Below are positions 43,791 to 56,351 of a stretch of DNA of 64,000 bases, in pieces. Origin of the DNA: Thermus sp. LT1-2-5 (GTDB lineage Bacteria > Deinococcota > Deinococci > Deinococcales > Thermaceae). Every line of letters starts with the position of its first letter. Position 1 is the stretch's first letter. The stretch lies in assembly GCF_040363165.1 (NCBI RefSeq), contig NZ_BSRG01000002.1, forward strand, positions 268,154 through 332,153, in the 5' to 3' direction. The notes under the pieces are model-generated. The model searched no databases. It saw only the letters and a list, made by a program, of their open reading frames with translations, and was not told the origin of the DNA. The position numbers were made by a program, and so were the translations under genes.

Positions 43791-44332
43791 ATGGGGTTCT
43801 TTGACGACAAAGAGGACTTCCTAAGGGAAACCTTCGCCAAGTACCCGCCCGAGGGGCGGCGGGCCGCCATCATGCCCCTCCTAAGGCGGGTGCAGCAGGA
43901 AGAGGGCTGGATCCGACCCGAGCGGATAGAGGAAATCGCCGCCCTGGTGGGCACCACCCCCACGGAGGTCATGGGGGTGGCGAGCTTCTACTCCTATTAC
44001 CAGTTCGTGCCCACGGGGAAGTACCACCTCCAGGTCTGCGCCACGTTGAGCTGCAAGCTGGCGGGGGCGGACGAGCTTTGGGACCACCTCACGGAGGAGC
44101 TGGGCATCGGCCCCGGGGAGGTGACCCCGGACGGGCTCTTTAGCGTGCAGAAGGTGGAGTGCCTGGGAAGCTGCCACACCGCCCCCGTGATCCAGGTGAA
44201 CGACGAGCCCTACGTGGAGTGCGTGACCCGGGCCAGGCTCCAGGCCCTCCTGGAGGGCCTAAGGGCGGGGAAGCGGCTTGAGGAGATCCAGCTTCCCGGG
44301 AAGTGCGGCCACCACGTGCACGAGGTGGAGGT

Positions 44333-44336
<4 letters not shown>
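43791..44336 (+). CDS. nuoE: complex I subunit NuoE (Nqo2), cluster N1a
   Basis: 181-residue thioredoxin-like subunit with the [2Fe-2S] cluster N1a. Ligand cysteines lie in [11 protein letters not shown] and in [12 protein letters not shown]. An N-terminal helical bundle precedes them. GGAGGCACG before ATG 43791. Its stop overlaps nuoF. Confidence 0.97.
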
Positions 44337-45649
<1,313 letters not shown>

Positions 45650-45652
45650 AGG

Positions 45653-48004
45653 GTGGTCAGGGTTAAGGTCAACGACCGCGTGGTGGAAGTGCCCCCGGGG
45701 ACGAGCGTCATGGACGCCGTCTTCCACGCCGGGTACGACGTTCCCCTCTTCTGCTCGGAAAAGCACCTTTCCCCCATCGGGGCCTGCCGCATGTGCCTGG
45801 TGCGCATCGGCCTGCCCAAGCGGGGCCCTGACGGGAAGCCCCTCGTGAACGAACAGGGCGAGCCGGAGATCCAGTGGCAACCCAAGCTGGCGGCAAGCTG
45901 CGTCACCGCCGTGGCCGAGGGCATGGTGGTGGACACGCTTTCCGAGGTGGTGCGGGAGGCCCAGGCGGGGATGGTGGAGTTCACCCTCCTGAACCACCCC
46001 CTGGACTGCCCCACCTGCGACAAGGGCGGGGCCTGCGAGCTCCAGGACCGCACGGTGGAGTACGGGCTTTACGAGAAGTACTACCAGAAGGCCCCCCTGG
46101 AGCTTCCCGTCTACACCCGCTTTGAGTTCACCCGCCGTCACGAGGACAAGCACCACCCCCTTTCCCCCTTCGTGATCCTGGACCGGGAGCGGTGCATCCA
46201 CTGCAAGCGGTGCGTGCGCTACTTTGAGGAGATCCCGGGGGACGAGGTCCTGGACTTCATCGAGCGGGGGGTGCACACCTTCATCGGCACCCTGGACTTC
46301 GGTCTCCCCTCGGGCTTTTCCGGCAACATCACCGACATCTGCCCCGTGGGCGCGCTTTTGGACCTCACCGCCCGCTTCCGCGCCCGCAACTGGGAGATGG
46401 AGGAAACCCCCACCACCTGCGCCCTCTGCCCCGTGGGGTGCGGGATCACCGCCGATACCCGAAGCGGCGAGCTCCTAAGGGTCCGGGCCCGGGAGGTGCC
46501 CGAGGTCAACGAGATCTGGATCTGCGACGCCGGCCGCTTCGGCCACGAGTGGGCGGACAGCCACCGCCTCAAGACCCCCTTGGTGCGGGAAGGCGGGAGG
46601 CTTAGGGAGGCCACCTGGGAGGAGGCCTTCCTGGCCCTAAAGGAGGGCCTGAAGGGGGCTAGGGGGGAGGAGGTGGGGCTTTACCTGGCGGGGGACGCCA
46701 CCCTCGAGGAGGGCCTCCTGGCCGCCGCCCTGGCGGAAGCCCTCAAGACCCCCCACCTGGACTTCCAGGGCCGCACCGCCGCCCCAGCGAGCCTCTTCCC
46801 CACGGCCACCCTGGAGGACCTCCTCAGGGCCGACTTCGCCCTGGTCCTGGGCGACCCCACGGAGGAGGCCCCCATCCTGCACCTGCGCCTAAGCGAGTTC
46901 GTGCGGGACCTCAAGCCCCCCTACCGCTACGCCCACGGCACCCCCTTCGCCGACCTGCAGATCAAGGAAAGGATGCCCCGCCGCACGGACAAGATGGCCC
47001 TCTTCGCCCCCTACCGCGCCCCCCTCATGAAGTGGGCCGCCCTCCACGAGGTCCACGCCCCCGGGGAGGAGCGGGAGATCCTCTTGGCCCTCCTCGGGGA
47101 GAAGGAGGGGAGCGAGGCGGTGCAAAAGGCCAAGGAGGCCTTCGAGCGGGCAGAGCGCCCCGTCCTCATCCTGGGGGCCGGGGTGCTCCAGGATGCGGTG
47201 GCGGCGGAAAGGGCAAGGCTCCTCGCCGAGCGCAAGGGGGCCAAGGTCCTGGCCATGACCCCTGCCCCGAACGCCAAAGGCCTCGAGGCCATGGGGGTTT
47301 GGCCCAAGGAGAAGGGAGCGGCCTGGGACGAGCCGGGGGCCCCTTACGCCTACTACGGCTTCCTTCCCCCCGAGGCGGCCCTGAAGGACAAGCGCTTCGT
47401 GGTGATGCACCTTTCCCACCTCCACCCCCTGGCCGAGCGCTACGCCCACGTGGTCCTGCCCGCCCCCACCTTCTACGAGAAGCGGGGGCACATCCTGAAC
47501 CTGGAAGGCCGCGTCCTCCCCCTCTCCCCCGCCCCCATCGAAAACGGGGAGGCGGAAGGCGCCTTGCAGGTCCTGGCCCTTGTGGCGGAGGCCTTGGGGG
47601 TGCGGCCGCCCTTTAGGCTCCACCTGGAGGCGGATCGGGAGCTCAAGGCCAAGAAGGTGCCCGGGGCCATGGGCCTTTACGCCTTCCGCACCAAGGCGCT
47701 CCGGCCCAAGGAGGAGAAGGGGAACCTCTACCTCCGCCCCACCATGTGGAAGGCCTGGCAAGCGGAGGGCAAGGCCCAGGAGGCGGCCTCGCCGGAGCTT
47801 TGGGTCCACCCGGAGACGGCCCGGCTCGAGGCCCTTCCCGAAGGCGCTTTGGTGGAGGTGGAAACGCCCTTGGGCCCGCAACGGGCCCGGGTGGTCCACC
47901 GCCAGGACATCCCCAAGGGCCTCTACTACCTCTCCGCTCTGGGCCCCTTCGCCGGCAAGCGCTTCCCGGCCAAGATCCTGGTCCCGACAGGAGGTGAAGC
48001 GTGA
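45653..48004 (+). CDS. nuoG: complex I subunit NuoG (Nqo3)
   Basis: 783-residue largest peripheral subunit. The N-terminal ferredoxin domain has N1b ([17 protein letters not shown]). The His-Cys cluster N5 follows at [15 protein letters not shown]4 lies in [13 protein letters not shown] with CPVG. The extra cluster N7 is present as [11 protein letters not shown] with ICDAGRFG; it occurs only in some bacterial enzymes including Thermus. A degenerate molybdopterin-oxidoreductase fold follows. GTG 45653; overlaps nuoH. Confidence 0.97.
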   Translation: MVRVKVNDRVVEVPPGTSVMDAVFHAGYDVPLFCSEKHLSPIGACRMCLVRIGLPKRGPDGKPLVNEQGEPEIQWQPKLAASCVTAVAEGMVVDTLSEVVREAQAGMVEFTLLNHPLDCPTCDKGGACELQDRTVEYGLYEKYYQKAPLELPVYTRFEFTRRHEDKHHPLSPFVILDRERCIHCKRCVRYFEEIPGDEVLDFIERGVHTFIGTLDFGLPSGFSGNITDICPVGALLDLTARFRARNWEMEETPTTCALCPVGCGITADTRSGELLRVRAREVPEVNEIWICDAGRFGHEWADSHRLKTPLVREGGRLREATWEEAFLALKEGLKGARGEEVGLYLAGDATLEEGLLAAALAEALKTPHLDFQGRTAAPASLFPTATLEDLLRADFALVLGDPTEEAPILHLRLSEFVRDLKPPYRYAHGTPFADLQIKERMPRRTDKMALFAPYRAPLMKWAALHEVHAPGEEREILLALLGEKEGSEAVQKAKEAFERAERPVLILGAGVLQDAVAAERARLLAERKGAKVLAMTPAPNAKGLEAMGVWPKEKGAAWDEPGAPYAYYGFLPPEAALKDKRFVVMHLSHLHPLAERYAHVVLPAPTFYEKRGHILNLEGRVLPLSPAPIENGEAEGALQVLALVAEALGVRPPFRLHLEADRELKAKKVPGAMGLYAFRTKALRPKEEKGNLYLRPTMWKAWQAEGKAQEAASPELWVHPETARLEALPEGALVEVETPLGPQRARVVHRQDIPKGLYYLSALGPFAGKRFPAKILVPTGGEA

Positions 48005-49095
48005 ACCCCTACCCCCTGGACCCTTACTGGATGGTGGCCCTGAAGGCGCTTTTGGTGGTGGTGGGCCTCCTCACCGCCTTCGCCTTCATGACCCTGATTG
48101 AACGAAGGCTCCTCGCCCGCTTCCAGATCCGCATGGGCCCGAACCGCGTGGGGCCTTCTGGCCTCTTCCAGCCCATCGCCGACGCCATCAAGAGCATCTT
48201 CAAGGAAGACCTGGTGGTGGAGCGGGCGGACAAGGTCCTCTTCGTCCTGGCCCCCCTCCTCGGGGTGGTCTTCGCCCTCTTGGCCTTCGGGGCCATCCCC
48301 TTTGGGCCCCCGGGGAGCTTCTTCGGCTTCCAGCCTTGGGTGGTGAACCTGGACCTGGGGATCCTCTACCTCTTCGCCGTGAGCGAGATGGCCATCTACG
48401 GCATCTTCCTGGCAGGGTGGGCCTCGGGGAGCAAGTATAGCCTCCTGGGCTCCTTGCGCTCCTCCGCAAGCCTCATCTCCTACGAGCTCGGCCTCGGCAT
48501 CGCCCTTCTCGCCCCGGTCCTCTTGGTGGGCAGCCTCAACCTCAACGACATCGTCAACTGGCAAAAGGAAAACGGCTGGCTCTTCCTCTACGCCTTCCCC
48601 GCCTTCTTGGTCTACGCCATCGCCGCCCTGGCCGAGGCCGCCCGCACCCCCTTTGACCTCCCGGAGGCGGAGCAGGAGCTGGTGGGGGGCTACCACACGG
48701 AGTACAGCTCCATCAAGTGGGCCCTGTTCCAGATGACCGAGTACATCCACTTCATCACCGCCAGCGCCCTCATCCCCACCCTCTTCCTGGGGGGCTGGAC
48801 CATGCCCTTTTTCAACGTCCCCTACCTTTGGATGTTCCTCAAGATCGCCTTCTTCCTCTTCCTCTTCATCTGGATCCGGGCCACCTGGTTCCGCCTCCGC
48901 TACGACCAGCTTTTGCGCTTCGGCTGGGGGTTCCTCTTCCCCGTGGCCTTGGTCTGGTTCCTCGTCACCGCCTTGGTGGTGGCCCTGGACCTGCCCCGGG
49001 CGTACCTCGTCTACCTCTCCGGCCTAAGCTTCCTCGCCCTGCTCGGGGCGATGTTCTATAGCCCCAAGCCCGTCCGCAAAGGAGGTGGCGCATGA
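48001..49095 (+). CDS. nuoH: complex I subunit NuoH (Nqo8)
   Basis: 364-residue membrane subunit with about nine helices that builds the quinone entry channel. Conserved parts: [19 protein letters not shown] (about 37-55), [20 protein letters not shown] with its acidic cluster, and the following [13 protein letters not shown] at 48001 inside the nuoG stop (GTGA). Confidence 0.97.
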   Translation: MNPYPLDPYWMVALKALLVVVGLLTAFAFMTLIERRLLARFQIRMGPNRVGPSGLFQPIADAIKSIFKEDLVVERADKVLFVLAPLLGVVFALLAFGAIPFGPPGSFFGFQPWVVNLDLGILYLFAVSEMAIYGIFLAGWASGSKYSLLGSLRSSASLISYELGLGIALLAPVLLVGSLNLNDIVNWQKENGWLFLYAFPAFLVYAIAALAEAARTPFDLPEAEQELVGGYHTEYSSIKWALFQMTEYIHFITASALIPTLFLGGWTMPFFNVPYLWMFLKIAFFLFLFIWIRATWFRLRYDQLLRFGWGFLFPVALVWFLVTALVVALDLPRAYLVYLSGLSFLALLGAMFYSPKPVRKGGGA

Positions 49096-49640
49096 CCCTA
49101 AAAGCGCTGGCCCAAAGCCTTGGCATCACCCTCAAGTACCTCTTCTCCAAGCCGGTGACCGTCCCCTACCCCGACGCCCCTGTGGCCCTCAAGCCCCGCT
49201 TCCACGGGCGGCACGTCCTCACCCGGCACCCCAACGGCCTGGAGAAGTGCATCGGTTGCTCCCTCTGCGCCGCCGCCTGCCCCGCTTACGCCATCTACGT
49301 GGAGCCTGCGGAGAACGACCCGGAAAACCCCGTCTCCGCCGGGGAGCGCTACGCCAAGGTCTACGAGATCAACATGCTCCGCTGCATCTTCTGCGGGCTC
49401 TGCGAAGAGGCCTGCCCCACAGGGGCCATCGTCCTGGGCTACGACTTCGAGATGGCGGACTACCAGTACTCCGACCTCATTTACGGCAAGGAGGACATGC
49501 TGGTGGACGTGGTGGGGACCAAGCCCCAGCGGCGCGAGGCCAAGATGACCGGGAAAGCGGTGAAGCCCGGCTACGTGGTGCCCTATGTGCGGCCCGAGCT
49601 GGAAGGCTTCAAGGCCCCCACGGAAGGAGGCAAAAAGTGA
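49092..49640 (+). CDS. nuoI: complex I subunit NuoI (Nqo9), clusters N6a/N6b
   Basis: 182-residue ferredoxin-type subunit with two [4Fe-4S] motifs, [12 protein letters not shown] and [12 protein letters not shown], that feed cluster N2. The N-terminal amphipathic segment ([17 protein letters not shown]) lies on the membrane. ATG 49092 overlaps the nuoH stop. Confidence 0.97.
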   Translation: MTLKALAQSLGITLKYLFSKPVTVPYPDAPVALKPRFHGRHVLTRHPNGLEKCIGCSLCAAACPAYAIYVEPAENDPENPVSAGERYAKVYEINMLRCIFCGLCEEACPTGAIVLGYDFEMADYQYSDLIYGKEDMLVDVVGTKPQRREAKMTGKAVKPGYVVPYVRPELEGFKAPTEGGKK

Positions 49641-50170
49641 GCCCCTGGGAAGCTTTGGCCCTCCTCCTGCTCCTCGCCACCGGGCTCCTGGTGGTGACGC
49701 TCAGAAACGCCATCCACGCCGCCTTGGCCCTCATCGCTAACTTTTTGGTCCTGGCCGGGGTGTACGTGGCCTTGGACGCCCGCTTTCTCGGGTTCATCCA
49801 GATCATCGTCTACGCCGGGGCCATCGTGGTCCTCTTCCTCTTCGTCATCATGCTCCTCTTCGCCGCCCAGGGCGAGGTGGGCTTTGACCCCTTGGTGCGC
49901 TCCAAACCCTTGGCCGCCCTCCTCTCCTTAGGGGTGGCGGGGATCCTCCTCTCCGGGCTCCTGGGCCTGAAGCTCGCCTTCTCGCAGAACCTCCAAGGCG
50001 GGCTCCCTCAGGCCCTAGGCCCCCTCCTCTACGGGGACTGGCTCCTCATCCTCCTCGCCGTGGGCTTCCTCCTCATGGCGGCCACGGTGGTGGCGGTGGC
50101 CTTGGTAGAGCCGAATCGTCCCCTGGATGCCTTGCGCCTCGAGGAGCGCAAGGAGGAGGTGTTGCGATGA
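49637..50170 (+). CDS. nuoJ: complex I subunit NuoJ (Nqo10)
   Basis: 177-residue membrane subunit with five helices. Helix 3 contains the pi-bulge region [21 protein letters not shown] that is involved in coupling. GTG 49637 is within the nuoI stop (GTGA); a much longer frame upstream merely overlaps nuoI in another phase and is not the gene. Overlaps nuoK by 4 bp. Confidence 0.95.
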   Translation: MSPWEALALLLLLATGLLVVTLRNAIHAALALIANFLVLAGVYVALDARFLGFIQIIVYAGAIVVLFLFVIMLLFAAQGEVGFDPLVRSKPLAALLSLGVAGILLSGLLGLKLAFSQNLQGGLPQALGPLLYGDWLLILLAVGFLLMAATVVAVALVEPNRPLDALRLEERKEEVLR

Positions 50171-50454
50171 GCTACCTGTTCGCCTCGGCGCTTCTTTTCG
50201 CCCTGGGGGTCTACGGGGTCTTGACCCGCAGGACCGCCATTCTGGTCTTCCTCTCCATCGAGCTTATGCTAAACGCCGCCAACCTTTCCCTCATCGGCTT
50301 CGCCCGAGCCCATGGCCTAGACGGCCAGGTGGCCGCCCTCATGGTCATCGCCATCGCCGCCGCGGAGGTGGCGGTGGGCCTCGGGCTCATCGTGGCCATC
50401 TTCCGCCACCGGGAAAGCACCGCCGTGGACGACTTGTCCGAGCTTAGGGGGTGA
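50167..50454 (+). CDS. nuoK: complex I subunit NuoK (Nqo11)
   Basis: 95-residue three-helix membrane subunit. The two membrane glutamates of the proton path are in [14 protein letters not shown] and [17 protein letters not shown] 50167 overlaps the nuoJ stop. Confidence 0.97.
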   Translation: MSYLFASALLFALGVYGVLTRRTAILVFLSIELMLNAANLSLIGFARAHGLDGQVAALMVIAIAAAEVAVGLGLIVAIFRHRESTAVDDLSELRG

Positions 50455-50456
50455 GC

Positions 50457-52277
50457 ATGGCGCTCCTTACCACCATCCTCCTGCCCCTTGTGGGCTTCGC
50501 CCTCCTGGGGCTTTTCGGCAAACGGATGCGGGAACCCCTTCCCGGGGTCATCGCCTCCGCCCTGGTCCTGGCCTCCTTCCTCCTCGGGGTAGGCCTCCTC
50601 CTCCAGGGCGGGGCCCGCTATGAGGCAGCGTGGCTTCCCGGCATTTCCTTTAGCCTCCTGCTGGACAGCCTCTCCGGGTTTATGCTCCTCATCGTCACCG
50701 GGGTGGGTTTCCTCATCCACGTCTACGCCATCGGCTACATGGCGGGCGACCCCGGGTATAGCCGCTTCTTCGCCTACTTCAACTTCTTCATCGCCATGAT
50801 GCTCACCCTGGTCCTGGCGGACAGCTACCCGGTGATGTTCATCGGCTGGGAAGGGGTGGGCCTGGCCAGCTTCCTCCTCATCGGTTTCTGGTACCAAAAC
50901 GCCCAGTACGCTGACTCCGCCCGCAAGGCCTTCATCGTGAACCGCATCGGTGACCTGGGCTTCCTCCTGGGCATGGCCATCCTCTGGGCGCTTTACGGTA
51001 CGCTTTCCATCTCCGAGCTCAAGGAGGCCCTGGAAGGCCCCCTGAAGAACCCCTCCCTCCTGGCCCTGGCGGGGCTTTTCCTCTTCCTCGGCGCGGTGGG
51101 CAAAAGCGCCCAGGTACCCCTCATGGTCTGGCTTCCCGACGCCATGGCCGGCCCCACCCCGGTGTCCGCCCTCATCCACGCCGCCACCATGGTGACCGCC
51201 GGGGTCTACCTCATCGCCCGGAGCTCCTTCCTCTATAGCGCCCTGCCCGAGGTTTCCTACACCATCGCCGTCATTGGCCTCCTCACCGCCTTCTACGGGG
51301 CCCTTTCCGCCTTCGGGCAGACGGACATCAAGAAAATTGTGGCCTACTCCACCATTAGCCAGCTCGGGTACATGTTCCTGGCGGCCGGGGTGGGGGCTTA
51401 CTGGGTGGCGCTTTTCCACGTCTTCACCCACGCTTTTTTCAAGGCCCTCCTCTTTCTGGCCTCGGGCAGCGTGATCCACGCCCTGGGCGGGGAACAGGAC
51501 GTGCGCCGGATGGGAGGGCTTTGGAAACACCTGCCCCAGACCCGCTGGCACGGGCTCATCGGGGCCTTAGCCCTGGGCGGGCTTCCCCTCCTTTCCGGCT
51601 TTTGGTCCAAGGACGCCATCCTCGCCGCCACCCTCACCTACCCCTTTGGCGGGGTGGGCTTCTACGTGGGGGCGCTCTTGGTGGCGGTCCTCACCGCCAT
51701 GTACGCCATGCGCTGGTTCGTTCTGGTCTTCCTGGGCGAGGAGCGGGGCCACCACCATCCCCATGAGGCTTCCCCCGTGATGCTCTGGCCCAACCACCTC
51801 CTGGCCTTAGGCTCGGTGCTGGCGGGTTATCTGGCCCTGCCCCACCCCTTGCCCAACGTGCTGGAACCCTTCTTGAAGCCGGCCTTGGCGGAGGTGGAAG
51901 CCCACCACCTCTCCTTGGGAGCAGAGTGGGGGCTCATCGCCCTCTCCGCCCTTGTGGCCCTTTTGGGGCTTTGGCTTGGCTTCACCTTCTTCCAGCGGAA
52001 GACCCTCCCCGCCTGGTACCTGGCCTTTGAGCGGGCGAGCCGGGAGAGCTTCTACGTGGACCAGGTATACAACGCCCTCCTGGTGAACCCCTTGAAGGCC
52101 CTGGCCGAGGCCCTCCTCCAGGGGGACTTTGGCCTCCTTAGGGGTTACTTCGGCCTGGGAGGTGTGGTGCGGGGCCTGGGGCAAAGCGTGACCCGGCTCC
52201 AGGCGGGCTACCTTAGGGTCTATGCCCTCCTTTTCGTCTTGGGCGTGCTGGTCCTATTGGGGGTGATGCGGTGGTAG
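50457..52277 (+). CDS. nuoL: complex I antiporter-like subunit NuoL (Nqo12)
   Basis: 606-residue proton-pumping subunit with about 16 helices and the long lateral helix at the C-terminus. Key residues: [23 protein letters not shown] with the glutamate, [23 protein letters not shown] and [15 protein letters not shown] 50457 gives the T. thermophilus length; a GTG 6 bp earlier overlaps the nuoK stop and could add two residues. Histidine-rich loop RGHHHPHEA. Confidence 0.96.
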   Translation: MALLTTILLPLVGFALLGLFGKRMREPLPGVIASALVLASFLLGVGLLLQGGARYEAAWLPGISFSLLLDSLSGFMLLIVTGVGFLIHVYAIGYMAGDPGYSRFFAYFNFFIAMMLTLVLADSYPVMFIGWEGVGLASFLLIGFWYQNAQYADSARKAFIVNRIGDLGFLLGMAILWALYGTLSISELKEALEGPLKNPSLLALAGLFLFLGAVGKSAQVPLMVWLPDAMAGPTPVSALIHAATMVTAGVYLIARSSFLYSALPEVSYTIAVIGLLTAFYGALSAFGQTDIKKIVAYSTISQLGYMFLAAGVGAYWVALFHVFTHAFFKALLFLASGSVIHALGGEQDVRRMGGLWKHLPQTRWHGLIGALALGGLPLLSGFWSKDAILAATLTYPFGGVGFYVGALLVAVLTAMYAMRWFVLVFLGEERGHHHPHEASPVMLWPNHLLALGSVLAGYLALPHPLPNVLEPFLKPALAEVEAHHLSLGAEWGLIALSALVALLGLWLGFTFFQRKTLPAWYLAFERASRESFYVDQVYNALLVNPLKALAEALLQGDFGLLRGYFGLGGVVRGLGQSVTRLQAGYLRVYALLFVLGVLVLLGVMRW

Positions 52278-53680
52278 TCTTGGCCATTCTTCTACCCATC
52301 CTCTTTGGGGCGCTCCTCCTCCTTGGGGCACCCCGGGCGCTGGGGGTTCTTGGGGCCTTGGCCTCCTTCCTCCTCAACCTCGGGCTCTTTTTGGCCCACC
52401 GGGGGGGCGAAACCTTTGCCTTCCAGGCGCCCTTGGTGCCCCAGGCCGGGGTCTACTGGGCCTTCGCCCTGGATGGGCTTTCCGCCCTTTTCTTCCTCAC
52501 GGTGGGCCTCACGGTGCTCCTCGGAGCCCTGGTGGCCCGGGTGGAGGGCCGCTTCCTGGGCCTTGCCCTCCTCATGGAGGGGCTTCTTTTGGGGCTTTTT
52601 GCCGCCCGGGACCTCCTCGTCTTCTACCTCTTCTTTGAGGCGGCCTTGATCCCCGCCCTCCTCATGCTCCTCTTCTACGGGGGGGAAGGGCGGCTGAGGG
52701 CCCTTTACACCTTCCTCCTCTTTACCCTGGCGGGGTCTTTGCCCATGCTGGCCGCCATCCTGGCGGTGAAAGCCCTGGGGGGAAGCCCCACCTTCCTCCT
52801 CCCCGACCTTCTAGCCCACCCGGTGCGGGGCCAGGCCGCCTTCTGGGTCTTCCTCGGCTTCGCCCTGGCCTTCGCCATCAAGACGCCCCTCTTCCCGGTT
52901 CACGCCTGGCTGCCCCTGTTCCACCGGGAAAACCACCCTGCGGGCTTGGCGGACGCCCTGGGCACGCTGTACAAGGTGGGGGTGTTCGCCTTCTTCCGCT
53001 ACGCCATTCCCCTGGCCCCTGAGGGCTTCGCCGAGCTCCAGGGGCTTCTCCTCTTCCTGGCGGCCCTTTCTGCGGTCTATGGGGCCTGGGTAGCCTTTTC
53101 CGCTCCCGACTTCAAGACCCTCCTGGCCTACGCCGGGGTTTCCCACATGGGGGTGGCGGCCTTGGGCGTCTTTTCCGGCACCCCGGAAGGCGCCTTAGGG
53201 GGGCTTTTCCTCCTGGCAGCCAGCGGCGTCTACACGGGGGGGCTTTTCCTCCTGGCGGGCAAACTCCACGAACGGCTAAGCACCCTGGAGATCGGGCGGT
53301 ACCGGGGCCTGGCCCATAGCGCCCCGGGCATAGCCGCCTTGGCCCTCTTCCTTTTCTTGGCCATGGTAGGGCTTCCGGGGCTAGCTGGGTTTCCGGGAGA
53401 GCTCCTGACCCTCCTCGGAGCCTACCAAGTGAGCCCCTGGCTGGCCGGCCTTGCCTTCCTCTCGGTGATCGCCTCCGCCGCCTACGCCCTCACCGCCTTC
53501 CAGAAGACCTTCTGGGAGGAGGAAGGGAAGAAGGTGGCCGACCTTAAGGGCGAGGAGTGGCCCTTCGCCGCCTTGGCCGTGCTGGCCTTGGTGACCATGG
53601 GGGTCTTCCCCGGCTTCTTCCTCCACGGGCTCGAGTCCTTGGCGGAGGCCTTTGCCCGCATCCTCGGAGGTGGCGCATGA
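52271..53680 (+). CDS. nuoM: complex I antiporter-like subunit NuoM (Nqo13)
   Basis: 469-residue Mrp-antiporter-like subunit with 14 helices. Proton-path residues: [16 protein letters not shown] (glutamate), [19 protein letters not shown] (lysine), and [16 protein letters not shown] 52271 lies within the end of nuoL (7-bp overlap). Confidence 0.96.
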   Translation: MVVLAILLPILFGALLLLGAPRALGVLGALASFLLNLGLFLAHRGGETFAFQAPLVPQAGVYWAFALDGLSALFFLTVGLTVLLGALVARVEGRFLGLALLMEGLLLGLFAARDLLVFYLFFEAALIPALLMLLFYGGEGRLRALYTFLLFTLAGSLPMLAAILAVKALGGSPTFLLPDLLAHPVRGQAAFWVFLGFALAFAIKTPLFPVHAWLPLFHRENHPAGLADALGTLYKVGVFAFFRYAIPLAPEGFAELQGLLLFLAALSAVYGAWVAFSAPDFKTLLAYAGVSHMGVAALGVFSGTPEGALGGLFLLAASGVYTGGLFLLAGKLHERLSTLEIGRYRGLAHSAPGIAALALFLFLAMVGLPGLAGFPGELLTLLGAYQVSPWLAGLAFLSVIASAAYALTAFQKTFWEEEGKKVADLKGEEWPFAALAVLALVTMGVFPGFFLHGLESLAEAFARILGGGA

Positions 53681-54957
53681 CGCTCTTGGTCCTTGCGGCG
53701 GTTTCCGTGGTCCTCACCCTCCTCGGCTTCTTCGTTTCCGTGCCCGCCTTCAAGCGGCTCACCATCCTAGGGCTTTCCCTGGGGCTTCTCGCCCTTTTCG
53801 CCACCTGGGGCCGGGCGGAGGCCTTTGGGCCTTACCAGGTGGATGGGGTCTCCCGGGTCTTCACCCTCCTCGCCCTCCTGGGGGCGCTTTGGACGGTGGG
53901 GCTCGTGCGCACGCGGCGCTTTGAGTTCTACCTCCTGGTGCTCTACGCCGCCACGGGGATGCACCTCCTCGCCTCCACCAAACACCTGGTGCTGATGCTG
54001 GTGGCCTTGGAGGCCCTTTCCCTTCCCCTTTACGCCCTGGCCACCTGGCGGCGGGGGACGGGGTTGGAAGCGGCGCTCAAGTACTTCCTCCTCGGGGCCT
54101 TGGCCGCCGCCTTCTTCCTCTACGGCACCGCCCTCTTCTACGGGGCCACGGGGAGCCTGCTGGCGGGCGCCCCGGGGGAAGGCCCCCTCTACGCCTTGGC
54201 GGTGGGGCTCTTGTTGGTGGGCCTGGGCTTTAAGGTGGCCCTAGCCCCCTTCCACTTCTGGACCCCCGACGTCTACCAAGGGAGCCCCACCCCGGTGGTG
54301 CTCTTCATGGCCACGGGGGTGAAGGCCGCGGCCTTTGCCGCCCTCCTAAGGGTGGTGGCCCCGGCTTCCCTCGAGGCCCTCACCCTCCTTATCGCCCTCT
54401 CCGTGCTTTTGGGGAACCTGGCCGCCTTGGGCCAGAAGGAGGCCAAGCGGCTTCTCGCCTACTCCTCCATCGCCCACGCCGGGTACATGGCCCTGGCCCT
54501 GTACACCGGAAACGCCCAGGCCCTGGGCTTCTACCTCCTCACCTACGTCCTGGCCACGGGCCTGGCCTTCGCCGTGCTCTCCGAGATCTCCCCGGACCAG
54601 GTGCCCCTAACAAGCCTTAAGGGCCTCTTCCACCGGGACCCCCTTCTGGGCCTAAGCCTTTTCGTGGCCGCCCTTTCCCTCCTGGGCCTACCCCCCCTGG
54701 CGGGCTTTTGGGGCAAGTACCTGGTCTTCACCGAGGCGGCCCAGGCGGGGCAGTGGGGGCTCCTGGTCCTCGCCCTCCTCACCAGCGCCGTGAGCGCCTA
54801 CTACTACCTGGGCCTGGCCCTGGCGGTGTTCCAAAAGGGGGAGGCGGCGGCCGCCCCCAGGCCCCTCGCCCGGAGCGTGGCCCTGTTAGTGGCCCTTTTC
54901 CTCCTCCTCCTGGGCCTCTTCCCGGGAAGCCTCCTCCCGGCCCTGGCGGCGGGCTAG
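53677..54957 (+). CDS. nuoN: complex I antiporter-like subunit NuoN (Nqo14)
   Basis: 426-residue third antiporter-like subunit. Motifs: LVALEALSLPLYALA (glutamate), FKVALAPFHFWTPDVYQGSPTP (lysine), and AYSSIAHAGYMALAL. ATG 53677 overlaps the nuoM stop (ATGA); the open frame upstream is not part of the gene. Last of the contiguous nuo genes; the Thermus accessory subunits Nqo15/16 were not recognised here. Confidence 0.96.
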   Translation: MTLLVLAAVSVVLTLLGFFVSVPAFKRLTILGLSLGLLALFATWGRAEAFGPYQVDGVSRVFTLLALLGALWTVGLVRTRRFEFYLLVLYAATGMHLLASTKHLVLMLVALEALSLPLYALATWRRGTGLEAALKYFLLGALAAAFFLYGTALFYGATGSLLAGAPGEGPLYALAVGLLLVGLGFKVALAPFHFWTPDVYQGSPTPVVLFMATGVKAAAFAALLRVVAPASLEALTLLIALSVLLGNLAALGQKEAKRLLAYSSIAHAGYMALALYTGNAQALGFYLLTYVLATGLAFAVLSEISPDQVPLTSLKGLFHRDPLLGLSLFVAALSLLGLPPLAGFWGKYLVFTEAAQAGQWGLLVLALLTSAVSAYYYLGLALAVFQKGEAAAAPRPLARSVALLVALFLLLLGLFPGSLLPALAAG

Positions 54958-54971
54958 GCCCGCTTCCCCAT

Positions 54972-55005
54972 AAGGGGGACGCTTGCCCCCCTTGTGCGCT
55001 TTTTT
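54972..55005 (+). terminator. probable terminator of the nuo operon
   Basis: AAGGGGG-N8-CCCCCTT stem (54972-54993) followed after six bases by TTTTTT (55000-55005). Confidence 0.5.
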
Positions 55006-55029
55006 GGCTATATGTAGAGTGAAGGCCAA

Positions 55030-55401
55030 GTGGAAGACCCCTTGGCCCCCGAGCTCTGGGAGAAAGACCCCTTGGCCTGGGTACGGCTCCAGGCCCAAAG
55101 CCTGCCCAAGGCCATCCGGGGGGCGTGGCTATTGGGGGTGGCGAGCGGCTTCCTCTGGCCCGAGGCCCCGCCTCCCAAGGACTGCTCCGCCCTCTTCCGG
55201 CGCATGGAAGGGGCGTGGCGGGAGGCGGAAACCTACTTTTGGGAAACGGGTCTGGACTTCCCCCTCCTGGTGAGCGAGTGGGCCAGGAACGCCCTCGAGC
55301 CCCTCCTCTACCGCAAACGGCGCCCGGGCTACGCCCGCCTGCGCCAGGCCTTCCTCCAGGGAAGCCGCCTAGGGGAAGCCCTGCGGGCCAAAACCCCCTA
55401 G
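55030..55401 (+). CDS. small protein of unknown function after nuoN
   Basis: 123 residues, GTG start, predicted helical and soluble, rich in Trp, Arg and Leu (ELWEKDPLAWVRLQAQSL, MEGAWREAETYFWETG, RKRRPGYARLRQAF). No family recognised. It has codon use like its neighbours and reads as a real gene. TAGAGT or TATATG around 55009-55020 could be a -10. Close position after the nuo operon suggests, but does not show, a link to complex I. Its stop overlaps the convergent arginase stop by 4 bp. Confidence 0.6.
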   Translation: MEDPLAPELWEKDPLAWVRLQAQSLPKAIRGAWLLGVASGFLWPEAPPPKDCSALFRRMEGAWREAETYFWETGLDFPLLVSEWARNALEPLLYRKRRPGYARLRQAFLQGSRLGEALRAKTP

Positions 55402-56264
55402 AGGATCCGCTTCCCCAAAAGGCTTAAGGCCAGCCCCACCATCATCTCCGCGGTGCGGTTCCGCTCGTCCAGGATGGGGTTCACCTCCACCAGGTCCAGG
55501 CTCCTCACCCGCCCCGACTGGGCCAGGATCTCCATGAGGAGGTGGGCTTCCCGGTAGGTAAGCCCTCCCGGCACCGGGGTGCCCACCCCGGGGGCTAGGG
55601 TGGGGTCCAGGACGTCCGCATCCAGGGAAACGTGAAGGGGGAGGCCCTCGAGGTGGGCCAAGGCCTCCTCAGCGATGCGGGCAATACCCAGGCGGTCCAC
55701 CTCGTGCATGGTGTAGACCTTGACCCCCATCTCCCGCAATAGCCGCTTCTCCCCCGGGTCCAGGCTCCGCACCCCAATGAGGACCACGTCCTTGGGGTCC
55801 ACCGCCCGGAAGGCCTCCGTGAGCCGGGGATGGCCGAGCCCCGCCAGCACCGCCAAGGGCATGCCGTGGATGTTGCCCGAGGGGCTCGTTTCCGGGGTAT
55901 TGAAGTCGGCGTGGGCGTCCACCCAGACCACCCCGATGCGCTTTTGGGCCACGCCGGACACCGAGCCCATGGAAAGGGAGTGGTCCCCGCCCAAGACGAT
56001 GGGGAAGACCCCTTCGGGCAAGGCCCTTAGCCGCTCCTTGAGCTCCAAGGCCGCTTGGCGGATCTCCTCCAGGTAAGGCCCTTTCCGCCCCCTAAGGGTT
56101 TCCGCCAAGGGCACCCGCACGTTCCCCAGGTCCTCTACCCCAAAGCCTAAGGCCTCCAGCTCTTCCAAAAGCCGGGCGTAGCGCAAGGCGGAAGGCCCCA
56201 TGTCCACCCCGCGCCTCCCCGCCCCCAGGTCCATGGGCACCCCGACCACCGCTACCCGTTCCAT
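55398..56264 (-). CDS. rocF: arginase
   Basis: Hydrolyses arginine to ornithine and urea at a binuclear manganese site. 288 residues: DLGAGRRGVDMGPSALR, metal ligands in LGGDHSLS, VDAHADFNT and SLDADVLDP, and the substrate loop SPSGNIHGMP. I chose ATG 56264 over the ATG 9 bp upstream, because TACCAT at 56277-56272 is a likely -10 and the first ATG lies at its edge, so only the second is inside the transcript. Confidence 0.94.
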   Translation of the reverse strand: MERVAVVGVPMDLGAGRRGVDMGPSALRYARLLEELEALGFGVEDLGNVRVPLAETLRGRKGPYLEEIRQAALELKERLRALPEGVFPIVLGGDHSLSMGSVSGVAQKRIGVVWVDAHADFNTPETSPSGNIHGMPLAVLAGLGHPRLTEAFRAVDPKDVVLIGVRSLDPGEKRLLREMGVKVYTMHEVDRLGIARIAEEALAHLEGLPLHVSLDADVLDPTLAPGVGTPVPGGLTYREAHLLMEILAQSGRVRSLDLVEVNPILDERNRTAEMMVGLALSLLGKRIL

Positions 56265-56271
56265 GGGGGGC

Positions 56272-56277
56272 ATGGTA
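56272..56277 (-). promoter_or_regulatory. -10 element of arginase gene
   Basis: TACCAT on the minus strand, 7 nt before ATG 56264. Confidence 0.5.
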
Positions 56278-56338
56278 GCAGAAAGCCCTATGCGTTGCCC
56301 GGGAAGTTTATGCCCTAGGAAATCCGCCCAAGGCGCGC

Positions 56339-56344
56339 TATACT
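56339..56344 (+). promoter_or_regulatory. -10 element of yceD-like gene
   Basis: TATACT ending 7 nt before ATG 56352; leaderless geometry, weak -35 (TAGGAA, 56316-56321). Confidence 0.6.
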
Positions 56345-56351
56345 TGTAAGG

